The notes under the pieces: model-generated | What the model was told of the DNA's origin: nothing | Seen by the model: only the letters and a program-made list of their open reading frames with translations | Database searches by the model: none | Made by a program: the position numbers and the translations under genes | Assembly: GCA_022661535.1 (NCBI GenBank) | Contig: JAKULF010000007.1 | Coordinates: forward strand, 1,736,001 to 1,800,000 | Direction of reading: 5' to 3' | Source: Eutypa lata | Lineage: Eukaryota; Ascomycota; Sordariomycetes; Xylariales; Diatrypaceae | DNA: 64,000 nucleotides | In this document: piece by piece, positions 46,855 through 57,254 of the stretch | How positions within the stretch are numbered: the stretch's first letter is position 1 | Layout of the letters: the number at the start of each line of letters is the position of its first letter

Positions 46855-47239
46855 TTAGGCACTCGTGTAATTCTCTAGGGACACTCAGTTATCGCTGCTT
46901 CGCCCGCAAGTCGCGTGGCTGAGGGAACGGGTCCGCTATAGGGGGAGGCTGTGTGTGTAGGTGCGTAAGGCTGATTGATATGTTATACCTATGCTCTAGA
47001 TGCATGCGTGTGGCGTGGCATTTAGATCAGTTGGAAGTGTAAAAAAAAAAAAAAAAAACACATCTGAAACCAACGACGTTTTTCAATATAAAACCAGGGC
47101 ATAATCAATCCATCGCTACTAAATCGCAGAATCAAAACATCAACCTTATTCCATTCTTCTTCACCTCGGCTCAACCAACACAGCACCACCATCCACTCCT
47201 CCATCAAAAACACAGCCCTCTCCACCCATCCATCCAACA
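46855..47239. other. Intergenic, BZZ1 3' end and sirtuin promoter
   Basis: About 385 bp. A run of roughly 18 A at 47041-47058 stands about 180 bp before the sirtuin ATG and could be a nucleosome-excluding poly(dA:dT) tract. A CCAT/CCA-rich leader follows. Confidence 0.45.
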
Positions 47240-47633
47240 ATGTATCCCCTCCGACCCCAACAAACCCAACCACCACCTCCACCACCACCACCAACAGCAC
47301 CCACGCCCCTCGACCCAACCACAGTAGCAGACTTCCACGCCGCGCTCCTCGGCGCACGCCGCACCATCGCGGTCCTCGGCGCCGGGCTCTCAGCCGCATC
47401 GGGTATCCCCACGTACCGCAGCCGCACGGGTTCCGCTCTGTGGCGCAACCACGACATCGCGGCGGTCGCGACGCCCGCCGCCCTCCGCCGCGACCCGGGC
47501 CTCGTGTGGGAGTTCTACGCGTCGCGGCGGCGGCAGGCGCTCGGGGCCGACCCGAACGCCGCGCATTGGGCCCTGGCGGAGCTGGCGAGGCGAAGGCGGT
47601 TCCCTGGTGGTGGGGTTCGTAGGTTTGAGAAGG

Positions 47634-47684
<51 letters not shown>

Positions 47685-48604
47685 AGGAGAAGAGGGGTAA
47701 GGGTGAAGGTGAAGGTCAAGGTGAAAAGAGGGAGGAGGAGGAGGAGGAGGAGGATGGTGCAAAGGGGGAAGAAAAAGAAGAGGGAGAAAAGACCTTCCTC
47801 GCACTAACCCAGAACATCGACGGGTTGAGCATCCGAGCCGGCCACCCACCCGACGGCATCTGGAACCTGCACGGCTCGCTCTTCGACCTGAAATGCACCG
47901 ACGCCGTAGGGTGCGGGTACCGGGAGCGCGACAACTTCGCAGAGCCACTCACGCCCGCCCTGGCGAAGACGGACGGCGAGGAGAACGACGACGACCCGGA
48001 CCCGGACCGCAGCCGCATCCCGAAGGCGAGCTCCTTACTGCTCGACGGCATCGCAGCCAAGAACCGCGCCATCCTGGGGGAGGGGCGATACGTCGACGCA
48101 GCGCCGAAAGCCACAGACTACCAGGCCCTGCAACCCCCTACTACCGATACGACCGGGGATGACGGGAACGGGAAGACGCCGCTGCGCCCGAAGGCAGCCG
48201 TCCTCGATATCCCGCTGCCCTCGAAACTCACGGTGGAGGAGCTCCCGCGCTGCCCGAAATGCAAAACGAACCTCCTGCGCCCTGATGTCGTCTGGTTTGG
48301 CGAGACGCTCTCGGTGGATGTCGTCGAGGATGTCGATGCACTGTTCGCGCGGGGCGTGGATCTGTGTCTCGTCGTTGGGACCTCGAGCACCGTGTGGCCC
48401 GTGGCTGGGTACGCGGACCGGGCCCGCGCGGCTGGTGCTCGCGTCGCTGTTGTGAACACGGATCCCGGCGATGCGAAGAATATGCGGCCCGGAGATTGGG
48501 TCTTCGTTGGTGGTGCGGCGGAGGTGCTGCCTGTGCTGCTGGAGCCGGTTATTGGGTTGAGGGAGGGGAGTGAGGGAGAGGAAGGAGCAAGAGGTAGAGA
48601 ATGA
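47240..48604 (+). CDS. Sir2-family NAD-dependent deacylase, SIRT5-like (class III)
   Basis: A single exon of 454 residues. Sirtuins remove acyl groups from lysine using NAD. Motifs: TIAVLGAGLSAASGIPTYR (NAD loop), LTQNIDGL, WNLHGSLF with the catalytic His, zinc cysteines in LKCTDAVGCG and RCPKCKTNLLRPDVVWFGE, and CLVVGTSSTVWPVA plus VAVVNTDPGD of the Rossmann fold. EFYASRR places Tyr and Arg three apart, as in the SIRT5 YxxR pair that binds succinyl/malonyl groups, so desuccinylation is plausible but inferred. Unusual inserts are a Pro-rich start, a nine-copy GGTGAG run (47633-47686) giving Gly-Glu repeats followed by a Glu-rich stretch, and a roughly 90-residue insertion between the two zinc cysteine pairs. 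The inserts lie between structural elements, so the core seems intact. No mitochondrial presequence is evident. Confidence 0.9.
47633..47686 (+). repeat. GGTGAG hexanucleotide repeat inside the sirtuin CDS
   Basis: Nine perfect tandem GGTGAG units, in frame, coding alternating Gly-Glu. Each unit also looks like a 5' splice site (G|GTGAGG), yet the reading frame runs through without need of splicing. Confidence 0.9.
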
Positions 48605-48996
48605 TAGGTAGGTAAGGAGAGTGTTTGATGTGTATTATGGTTTAAGGGGGAAGTTGCGAATTATGATCTATATCTAGCTGGTATTGATGTCATTATTAAC
48701 AGCGTCAGTCAGTTACGGAAAGCACAAACTACATATCTTCGCGATTCAGTTGTAGTCCTCTTTCATCCAGCAACACAGCTACTTTGCAGGTGTTCCATTC
48801 CATTCATTTCCCATCACCATCATCATCATATTTTCTTGGTCTACAAATATAACCTCACATAAATCAGCTAGCTTAGCTCTCTCTTCGCTCACCATCCTAA
48901 TATCACACACATTCCAGGGCATACCGAAGTATTTTTGCACATCTCAAGATAGATCATAATAACGCATTCTTTTCCATCTACGAAGAGTCAACAGCC
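48605..48996. other. Intergenic, no feature seen
   Basis: About 390 bp between the sirtuin stop and the small membrane protein start. CATCATCATCAT text at 48810-48830; nothing else. Confidence 0.4.
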
Positions 48997-49341
48997 ATGA
49001 CGGTCGACTACCAATCATTCAATTCTCTCTACGTATTCAACCTGGCCCTCTTGGTAGGGTACTACATCCTATGTATAATCCCAATTCGCTGGGAGACAGC
49101 AATCCTACCAAACCGAAATCCCAACATCTTGCACGATCTACATTGGTCCATCGCCACAAACCTAATTTTATACATCGCCACTGAAACAGCTCGCACCTAT
49201 AAACCTCTCTGTACTTCTTGCGAGGGGAAGCACGAATGTATCATGGTCTGCCAGGTCTTCCCTTGGGCTCAACTGTTCACATTATTGGCCATCATATATT
49301 TCATTACATATGCAATAGAGGATCGGTTGGAACAGTTTTGA
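48997..49341 (+). CDS. Small hypothetical membrane protein (114 residues)
   Basis: A single ORF with a reasonable start context (ACAGCCATGA). Hydropathy by eye suggests two or three membrane helices: YVFNLALLVGYYILCIIPI, ATNLILYIATETA (weaker) and FPWAQLFTLLAIIYFITYAI. Between them are four Cys, including CTSCEGKHEC. It starts MTVDYQSFNSL and ends EDRLEQF. I recognise no family. Helix spacing and charge distribution look like a real protein, but there is no second line of evidence such as splicing. Confidence 0.5.
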   Translation: MTVDYQSFNSLYVFNLALLVGYYILCIIPIRWETAILPNRNPNILHDLHWSIATNLILYIATETARTYKPLCTSCEGKHECIMVCQVFPWAQLFTLLAIIYFITYAIEDRLEQF

Positions 49342-52300
49342 TACAAAGAGAGATCCTGGCGTATACACGGGAGAGGGGAGGACTGGAGCACGAGAACAGG
49401 GACGAGGGCATATACGAGACATGAAAGCCAGGGACATTCGACAGAAGGGTTAATAGGAGGTAATGGACACACATATGGCTTGCTGTCGCGAGCAGCTGGG
49501 AGATGGTTAAATAAATATGTGCTAATGACAGGAAGTGATGGATAACAGCGAGAAATATACTATTATAGGTATAAACCAGCATGTTTATAGGTAGAGCGAT
49601 GTTGATTTTAGTCAAGCGGATATATTCTAGATAATATAGCCTGATTCAATACACAAACGTCCATGGAGCGCAACATAATTACCGACCCCCCCCCCACCTT
49701 GGTATAACATCAAGTCATAAAAGGGGCAAAGCATTACTGTGCAAATTTTCGACAATGTGAATGGGATCCTTCCGCTAAGTAAAGATTATCTATTTACTTC
49801 AATTTGTGCTGCATTTTAACACAGGAATTCACGTTTTCCATCCACGTTTAAGTCTGCTATTTCAACATATATGACCTAATGATTAAAATACGATAGTATA
49901 TAATGGTATACATATATAAATATTTGATACTACTATCGGATTATAATATATAAGTGAAGGCAATGTTCACTTTGAATCACCCTTACCCAAAGTCATGAAC
50001 GTGCGTAGGTATGCGAAGATAATATGATAGGTATTGTTTTTCTACATGTTTCTAATAGGCCATTTTATCATTTAATTCCATAATTCAGGTTCTCCGTCAA
50101 GCCTTTCGTTCGTACTAAGCTAGGTGAGTAGATTTAAGCTCCTCTCCTACACCGGGAAAAAGACTTCAAATTCAATGTAAAAGTTACTTGTCATCGAAAA
50201 AGGCATATGTGACGCTTCTAGCAATCCCTTTAAGGCGGCAATTTCAAAAGAAGCTAGCCAAGATTCCGATACTTCTTCCACGGATGGGAGAAGAAGGAAA
50301 AACTAATAGTTAATCTATCTTCTATTCTCCTAATCAGCCATCCCGAGGCGAGGTCATCTATGAAGTGTATGTTAATTATAGCTAATAATTCCTGCTTCGA
50401 GCGTGTACTCCTTTTCCAGATTTCCATGCCTCACGCTAGAATCTAAGTAATACATGGCAATGGCTTCGAAGTTACTACGACTCACATACCTGAGAAAAAT
50501 ATTAGGAACAGTCCGAGATCAATACAGGTTGTATTCGATGCCCAATGGTGTTGCTGCGATTTTATATACAGGCCTGGTGATGTAAAATACAGGTGTTTGA
50601 TGTACGCTTATGGATCACTACTTGGAGGAGCATAGTAAAAACGTGTTTGGTCGGTCAACCGTCAAATCACCAAGGCCTCCTTATCATTCTACCAAAACTA
50701 GTGAATTTGTTTCAAGCAATACAACTTCCAGGAAGAAACAGAGAAAGCATGTTACAAATAACTCCTGAAGTATTAAGGAAGCTATAACAATGCCCATTGC
50801 CTTATAGTATCTTGCCTGCAAATACACAATTGAGAAATTATTCTTTTAAATTGCTTCGTCTTCTTTTCTTCTTTTTTCCTTCGTCATTTCTCAAAGGGCA
50901 CCGTGATATTAACGAGAAGTACAAATCACGAAGAGCAATAAAAAGAGCATAACGCGATCCAAGGAGTAAATGATTATGGGAAGGAAAGCTGTCATAGCTT
51001 ATCCTCTCCTGCACTTTTCATTATTCTTGAAGAACAACTTGAAGCTATGTTCTCTATATAGCATTCAAATCTTTCACTATCTAAGGCTAGTGATGAAAAC
51101 CAGGCAAGCCATTAATAGCACTCTCAAGAAGCTCAGCGATGCAGGTGAAGCCATGGCCCTTAATATAGATCATATCCTCTTCGAGTTTCTGCAAGAGAGT
51201 GCCGCAGAAGATAATCTGTCACGCGGAAAAAGAGTCTTCTTCGGATGTCAGTAAACGACTAACGACAGCTGGGGCGTCTCTAAAATACTTTCCCTACGAA
51301 CAACACATTTAACTAGTAACGTCTTTGGTGATTACTAGGGGATCATTACTTTTCAAGTCATCGAAATAATACACCGGCTGATATTTAATACCCCTGACTA
51401 ACGTCCATAGTCATTGCCTGCTATGATATCAATATAGCTGTGAAGAGTTAGGGGATGGTTTCCAGAGATCAGGAAGCTTAATGTATTGTCAGGAATCTAT
51501 ATTAGAAATATCTAGCTAGTAGCTACATAGGTTGATATCCGGCTGCAAACACCTGAATGGTGACAACTGGCACCTACATTCCTCCGTTTGACCTGGCGGT
51601 TCTCAGCCACTGCTTTGCCACTCCACCTAACTTCCTATAATACAGTAGTTGTAATACTAATAATTATATTTATGCTGGCATCCATTTCTTACATTACAGG
51701 TGACAGCCCGCAATGCCTTTTTCTAATTACGCATTCCCTACTCAATATACAGTACTTCCTAGTGACAAAACTGCCAAGCCAGAACCGTGTTCGCTGAAAG
51801 AACCCCAGCCTATTATATGGTAGGAGACGAAGAGGAATTGAAGTTATCTTGTTCGGTTGCTTCCGAACAACGGGAAACCTTATGTAGATATTGAACCCAT
51901 GCTAACTAAAGAAACGATCTTATTAGGCTAGCATGCTTAAGACATGACTTCATTCAGCTTTTGAGAGTCCCTTTTGTTAGATACGGTCTGATTCTGCAGT
52001 GCAATCACCGGTGTGTTGATTTGTCTCTTTGTGATGTCTATTGATGCCTAGGAACCGCGTTTGCAACTGGACCACCTATAGCCATATACGTACAATATAT
52101 AGCCCTAAAATCCTAAGGTATCCATCTAATCCCTAAGGTGTCCATACCCCCATAGCAACCATTACTCAGGTCACCATATTATTATTACCCTATTCTACCA
52201 ACAGGTACGTATCTCTCGGTTCCTAAGGTGATTTATTTTAAGCCTGGAAGCCTGGGCATACATACTTATTAATAAGATACTAGGACATTAAATTTCACCT

Positions 52301-52634
52301 TATCGTCCTAGTATCTAGGAGCAATCGCCAACCTCAAAACTGAACTCCAGCAACACAGGTTGTAGCTACGTACGTAAACACATCTAGCTTCCCATCTCGC
52401 AAAGTTTCAGATCCAAAGCAGTACCTAACTATGAAGCGAAATATCTAGTCACCGATAATCATCTAGCTGACTAGCTTACTCATCGACGCATCTGAAGATA
52501 CTCTGATTCCACTTGATTGCATACATCCATCCTGAGACACCATAATCATTCACGAAGAGCCTATCCCCGCACCTTTTTGATGCTTAAATACATAATCAAC
52601 CACGAACTTGAAGGGTTCACTTTGGTTTCACACA
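49342..52634. other. AT-rich gene-poor island with possible relic ORF
   Basis: About 3.3 kb, visibly more AT-rich than the flanking genes, without a supported gene. The most coding-like stretch is 51093-51254 on plus (TRQAINSTLKKLSDAGEAMA, then ILFEFLQESAAEDNLS), which may be a fragment of a decayed gene. A C8 run lies at 49686-49695. Consistent with decayed repeats, not proven. Confidence 0.4.
51093..51254 (+). pseudogene. Possible gene relic in AT-rich island
   Basis: A 53-codon open stretch, MKTRQAINSTLKKLSDAGEA to GKRVFFGCQ then stop, with helix-like amphipathic composition in otherwise non-coding AT-rich DNA. No family recognised; no start context or splice partner found. Confidence 0.25.
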
Positions 52635-53474
52635 ATGCATCATCCGTCCTCGTCTCCCTCCCCGAGCTCTATCACTTCAGGAGGCTCTAGGGCGCTTATC
52701 GACCTTCATAAGCATCATCGCGGCAAAAAGCTCGAAGGAACTTGCGTCCGCTTCCCCCGAGAGGAGTACCTGGAAGACTACGACGATGGCGACACCGAGA
52801 ACCTCGAGGTCCTAGGCCCTCACAATTTCTTCATGCATGCGAGATGCCCCGGCGCGTCGCCTACCGCGTGCCCCTGCGGGCGGTACGCATGTCACATCGA
52901 CTCCATGATCGTGGCGGTCGACGGCGCCTGCCCCGGTAACGGAACGGACCGTGCCGTCCGATCGGCTTGCGGCGTCTACTTCGGCCCCCGGGACGCGTCG
53001 GACGGAGGCCAGCAAAACATAGCCTTCCAGGTGCCCGACGTCCCCGGACATCCGCACACCAGCCAGCGAGCCGAGCTGCACGCCGCGATCGCCGCACTGA
53101 GCGAGGCGAAGAAGTTCGCCACCGAGGGCGGGCAGTGGCACTGCAAGATCCCGGAACAGTGCGCATCGCCGTGCCCCATCAAGCACCTGATCATCAAGTC
53201 CGACTCGGCGTACCTGGTCAACTCGATGACGGACACGATCAGCAAGTGGCAGGAGAACGGCTGGCGGACATCCAAGAAGACGCCGGTGAAGAACCGCGAT
53301 CTGTGGGAGCAGCTTACCGGCCACGTTGCTGAGTATACGGCGCTGGGCGTGGCGGTGGACTTCTGGCTGGTTCCGCGGGAGGAGAACGCAAAGGCCGACG
53401 AACTTGCGAACGGGGGACTTGATTCGGGTGTAATGTATACACGGAATGGACTGCGTCTCTTGCCCCAGCATTAG
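52635..53474 (+). CDS. RNase H-like domain protein
   Basis: A single exon of 279 residues; the start is the first ATG (MHHPSSSPSPSS), since the upstream in-frame codons begin from TTG. RNase H folds cleave the RNA of RNA/DNA hybrids with four acidic residues. All four positions can be matched: Asp in MIVAVDGACPGNG, Glu in SQRAELHAAIAAL, Asp in IIKSDSAYLVNSM and Asp in REENAKADELANGG. WQENGWRTSKKTPVKNRDLW is a typical substrate-handling segment. Ahead of the domain is a roughly 100-residue extension with FVRFPREEYLEDYD-like acidic text and a Cys cluster (ARCPGASPTACPCGRYACH). Such Cys-preceded RNase H1-like proteins are common in filamentous fungi; their cellular role is unclear. The CDS is strikingly GC-rich compared with the AT-rich DNA on either side. 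Confidence 0.85.
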   Translation: MHHPSSSPSPSSITSGGSRALIDLHKHHRGKKLEGTCVRFPREEYLEDYDDGDTENLEVLGPHNFFMHARCPGASPTACPCGRYACHIDSMIVAVDGACPGNGTDRAVRSACGVYFGPRDASDGGQQNIAFQVPDVPGHPHTSQRAELHAAIAALSEAKKFATEGGQWHCKIPEQCASPCPIKHLIIKSDSAYLVNSMTDTISKWQENGWRTSKKTPVKNRDLWEQLTGHVAEYTALGVAVDFWLVPREENAKADELANGGLDSGVMYTRNGLRLLPQH

Positions 53475-53992
53475 AATTTGGGGTCGTAGGTGAAGGTCAA
53501 CAAGAGGGAGGGGGCGCGAGGCAGGGACCTGGTGATGACCCGAAGATGAAACATTTGCTTGTTATGTCACCGTAGCTTAGTAGCGGCTCAAGTCATGTAA
53601 TACCTAGGTGTTTATCAATGCTAAGGTAACCAAAAGGAAGAATGATGGCATTGTTTCAGTTTCCTCTAATATTACGAGCGATACACATCCACAAATCTGA
53701 TTTATGTTACTCACATCAAGATTGTCACTATGCATAGGAACGTACATGTTAAATGACAATCCGCATCTTGTGACTAAATAAATTAATTGTGTTTAACCCG
53801 GACTTATCGAGCCAATGGGTGCAGTGAGAACCCCCATTGCCATCGTAGCAATTGACGCAGGCGCCATTCAGATAGCCCTCGACAATGATGCATCGGTCCC
53901 CAAAGGGCCTGTTCTTCTTCTAACAGGACTCGTAGGCCTTGTGAAGGATTAATCACATACGGGCTCTTCCCCTCCCCCCCTAGGATGGTTTC
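53475..53992. other. Intergenic, convergent 3' region
   Basis: About 520 bp between convergent stops. No feature is seen. Confidence 0.4.
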
Positions 53993-55309
53993 TTATGGCT
54001 CATTCCGGACCTTCATAGTAATAATAATTTCTCCCGCACCATCAACCCACTTAGCTCCCGTGAACAGGACCGCTCGCTTCGTGGCCAGGTATAGCAAGAA
54101 GTAGCAATGCGGTGCGATGTACCCCCAACAGTACAAGCGCATGGAACAAAAGCTATAATCTCTAGTACACCGGACACCCCAGCCTGCCACACCAGTCCCT
54201 ATGTAATTAGCTAGAAAAGCCCATACGTCCCGTTTCAACCGAGGATCCCAGGCGGTACTATCTAGCAACCAGTAGCCCCGTTCGGTTGGCCGGAGCTCCC
54301 GTGTCTGGGTTTCGACCCGGAAACGTTTCGCAAAGTTCAAATCTTGAGCTAATTTTCTGAGCCGGGGAGTTAGGAAATCCTCAGGGTCGATATAGGCGTC
54401 GGATATTTGCAACGTATCAGGTGCGTTTACCTCGAGACTATCGTATGTGTAACCGTGTGAAGGTAGGAAATCGATGGTGTAACAGACCGTGTTGTAAGGA
54501 ACGTATGGTCTGTCATTGTTCTCTTCTTGAGATAAAGTCGGTTTTTGTGTCGAGTTTATGATGGAGGGATGTTTGCTCTCCAAGCTTCCAGGGTCAACTG
54601 TCCCTTCCTGTGCTTCTAATGAAAGTCCGAAACTAGTCTCACTAATTATGATAGTAGAATCTCTGATGATCTCGTCTGAGTGTGCAACCTGGGTATGTGA
54701 AGCGCTATTTTCCGCCAAAATCCAAGAGTCATCAACCTCTAGTATGTTGACAGTTGAACTGCATGGAATTTCAATTTCTGTCATGGAACTTCCATCTATC
54801 TGCCTCCGAGCGATTGGAATGTTTTGTTGTTTACTACCGTCTCCCTCCTCTTCCTTTGCTCTGTTGCTCCCAGTCGAACTGGAAACTCCCAAATCTGAGG
54901 AGCTGCTGAACTGTTGGAGGTAATAGGACAATAGCCTAGTCGGTGACGAAAGCTGGACATTCAGGTGTTCGTTATTGGGCATTGAGTCCTGGATAATGAT
55001 AGACTGGCTGTCTTGTGATTCCAAAGAGATCTGCTGATGTAGCTTTTCGTCTTCTGGAATTGCAGGGACACGTGGTGAGTGCATATTATCGATGATGCTA
55101 CTAAAAGACGAACCGTATAGAGAACTTGTGGCTTCTTTCATTCGATGCTCGTCCATGGTAGAGTGAACGTCAATTCGTGTTGCCAAAGGCTTAAATTGCA
55201 GATATGCCGCTGCCATTGATCGATATCTCGAATCATCTGCGGCTCGAGCTGGAGCAGAGATGTGAATAAGTATCTCGGTATCAGGCGAATTCGAAGGTGC
55301 TTCAGCCAT
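53993..55309 (-). CDS. Unknown protein with C-terminal ERGYW-type region
   Basis: A single exon of 438 residues, starting MAEAPSNSPDTEILIHISAP. The first 270 residues are Ser/Thr/Asp/Glu-rich and probably disordered (DNMHSPRVPAIPEDEKLH, QDSQSIIIQDSM). The last 170 look folded: PEDFLTPRLRKLAQDLNFAK, RPTERGYWLLDSTAWDPRLK, VWAFLANYIGTGVAGWGVRC, YCWGYIAPHCYFLLYLATKR, then GAGEIIITMKVRN. I have the impression that this ERGYW...W..LANYI..G.AGWG block recurs in fungal hypothetical proteins, but I cannot name a family. No signal peptide or clear membrane segment. Confidence 0.75.
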   Translation of the reverse strand: MAEAPSNSPDTEILIHISAPARAADDSRYRSMAAAYLQFKPLATRIDVHSTMDEHRMKEATSSLYGSSFSSIIDNMHSPRVPAIPEDEKLHQQISLESQDSQSIIIQDSMPNNEHLNVQLSSPTRLLSYYLQQFSSSSDLGVSSSTGSNRAKEEEGDGSKQQNIPIARRQIDGSSMTEIEIPCSSTVNILEVDDSWILAENSASHTQVAHSDEIIRDSTIIISETSFGLSLEAQEGTVDPGSLESKHPSIINSTQKPTLSQEENNDRPYVPYNTVCYTIDFLPSHGYTYDSLEVNAPDTLQISDAYIDPEDFLTPRLRKLAQDLNFAKRFRVETQTRELRPTERGYWLLDSTAWDPRLKRDVWAFLANYIGTGVAGWGVRCTRDYSFCSMRLYCWGYIAPHCYFLLYLATKRAVLFTGAKWVDGAGEIIITMKVRNEP

Positions 55310-56929
55310 TCAACCGGTTTTATTATAACTAGATGGCTTGTCAAAATCAGTAACATCTAAAAAGATAGAGGACTGCATGTATAGCATACCTTGAGAGTGG
55401 TAGCAGCTATTGATATACTAAGCAATGATCTTAAGGTTTTGCAAGTGAAATGTTCAGAATGGTGATGGCATTCTGAGTTATCGTAAATTACTAGATAGTC
55501 ACAACAAAGTTGGTTGCCGGGCAATGTACTAATTAATCCATTAGATAAGGCACAGCTTGCCAAAACTTTTAAGAGGTACCTTGTATATAGGTATACAGAG
55601 ATGGAATGAATTACACCGGGTGCTTAGTTCAAGCTTGGACGTATTCATCCTATTGTCTGTAGCACATATACCACTCTATGCAATTGATGGTTAAGAAACG
55701 AGCTACTAGTATTATAAGTATCTGTGGTAATAGGTAATTAATTACTATACCCTTTATGGACAATTGTAAAGATTGTTATGCCACTGTGTTGCTCCATGAT
55801 AGTTGATTTTATGCTTTTTGTTTGCATCTCCATACATATATATATATATATTCTAGAAAACGAAGCTGTAAACAATGTACTATTGAACAATTACTCCCTG
55901 GGTAATTATTTGCAGATATATATTATACAATAGCTTGATAGATAAGTCAATCTAATGATAGCAATAGGCACAAGAGATAGGGGCCGGTGATGGAAGCCCA
56001 AGTAATTTGCTGCTATTGCCCACCTTACAGCAAGTTTCATGGGTACTATCATATCCATAATATCCATAGTTGTCACAGTCTTTTATAGAGTGCCGGTTCC
56101 TTTATTATCTATAAATAAGTTCCCGGGCCTAGTTGCCAAGGAGGGGAGAAAGGTATGATGCAACACTGCCCATCAGTATAAATGGAATGGCTAGAATCCC
56201 CGCCCATCACGGAATAGGTGCCTGTGCCGATATAATCTACAGGAAATGCGCAATATCTCGTCTAAGCATAAAATTGTGTAGGGAGCAAGTCGATTGGGAT
56301 GACTGGGTTTCATACATTGGTATTGGCAATGTTCTTGATTGCATTTAATTTCCGCGACTAGTCATTATCCTTTGAAGATACATGTAATTGCTAACCGGCT
56401 CTAGACAATGTTTGAAAACCATACATTATTGCTTATAATAACAGAAGTTGGGTTGCTGGTTGATTAATCACTAGGCTGCTGAATAGTGCACAGTTGGTTG
56501 CTAAGCAGGATGTAGTAATGAATCACTTCAACGATTATCCCAAACGTCCAAACAAAGAGTGGCTGTGTATACATTGAATTCGTTTTAAACATAATGAGAA
56601 AGTTTATGATAATCCTGAAAAGAACATGTTTCATTATGTATTCTCTTAATATATGAGCGCTTAACGTTAGCTACTTCCCCCCTTTCTGATCCTTTTTATA
56701 GATCATATATAGTTGTGTTTGGCGGGCTTTCATATTTGTCAAACCTATTTATGCAAGTATCTGAATCTTAGACCTGTCTCCCACAAGAACTGCATCTCAC
56801 CGTAGGAAACATTAGGTAAAATATTTCGTAACAGCCACCCCCTTAAACCCCCATAAGACTATATATAGGGGTAATACCTATTAGACATAAACTAAGTACA
56901 ACCCCTAATTAAGGATTATACTCACGATA

Positions 56930-57254
56930 GGTAAAATATAACTAGCATCAGATTGGAGTTTCTAACGACGTCTCTACACTGTTGGTTTGTTGTATGCTGG
57001 AAGTTTCTTGCAAAGTCCTTGCTTAAGTTCAATGCTTCTAAGAACTTAGAGAACTCCTCTAGCTATAAGTGATACCTGTCATAGTGCGCTAATAGGGGGT
57101 TTAACCATGGCAATAACTGCATTACGGCCTCTGCTTCATCACCTATCCGTCTTCGCGCGGTCAAATACACATAATGATCTCCAAGCTGAGCGACTTGGTC
57201 GACTGAGACTGGATTTCTCCACGATATCCACGAAATCAACCCTAAGGCATGCAT
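56930..57254 (-). pseudogene. Degenerate coding relic with in-frame TAG
   Basis: On minus, 57254 downward reads MHALGLISWISWRNPVSV..., then GDEAEAVMQLLPWLNPLLAH and YDRYHL, then a TAG stop, then in the same frame LEEFSKFLEALNLSKDFARN and FQHTTNQQCRDVVRNSN. The composition stays protein-like on both sides of the stop. A CAG-to-TAG change would be typical of repeat-induced point mutation (RIP). No family is recognised; a decayed transposon or gene fragment is possible. Confidence 0.3.

Noticed and set aside
47022..47948. 308-codon minus-strand ORF across the sirtuin start
   Set aside because: Low-complexity Pro/His and Arg runs, antisense to the sirtuin motifs. A shadow of GC-rich repeat DNA.
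52812..53471. 219-codon minus-strand ORF across the RNase H-like gene
   Set aside because: Antisense to a gene with all four catalytic acids; shadow frame.
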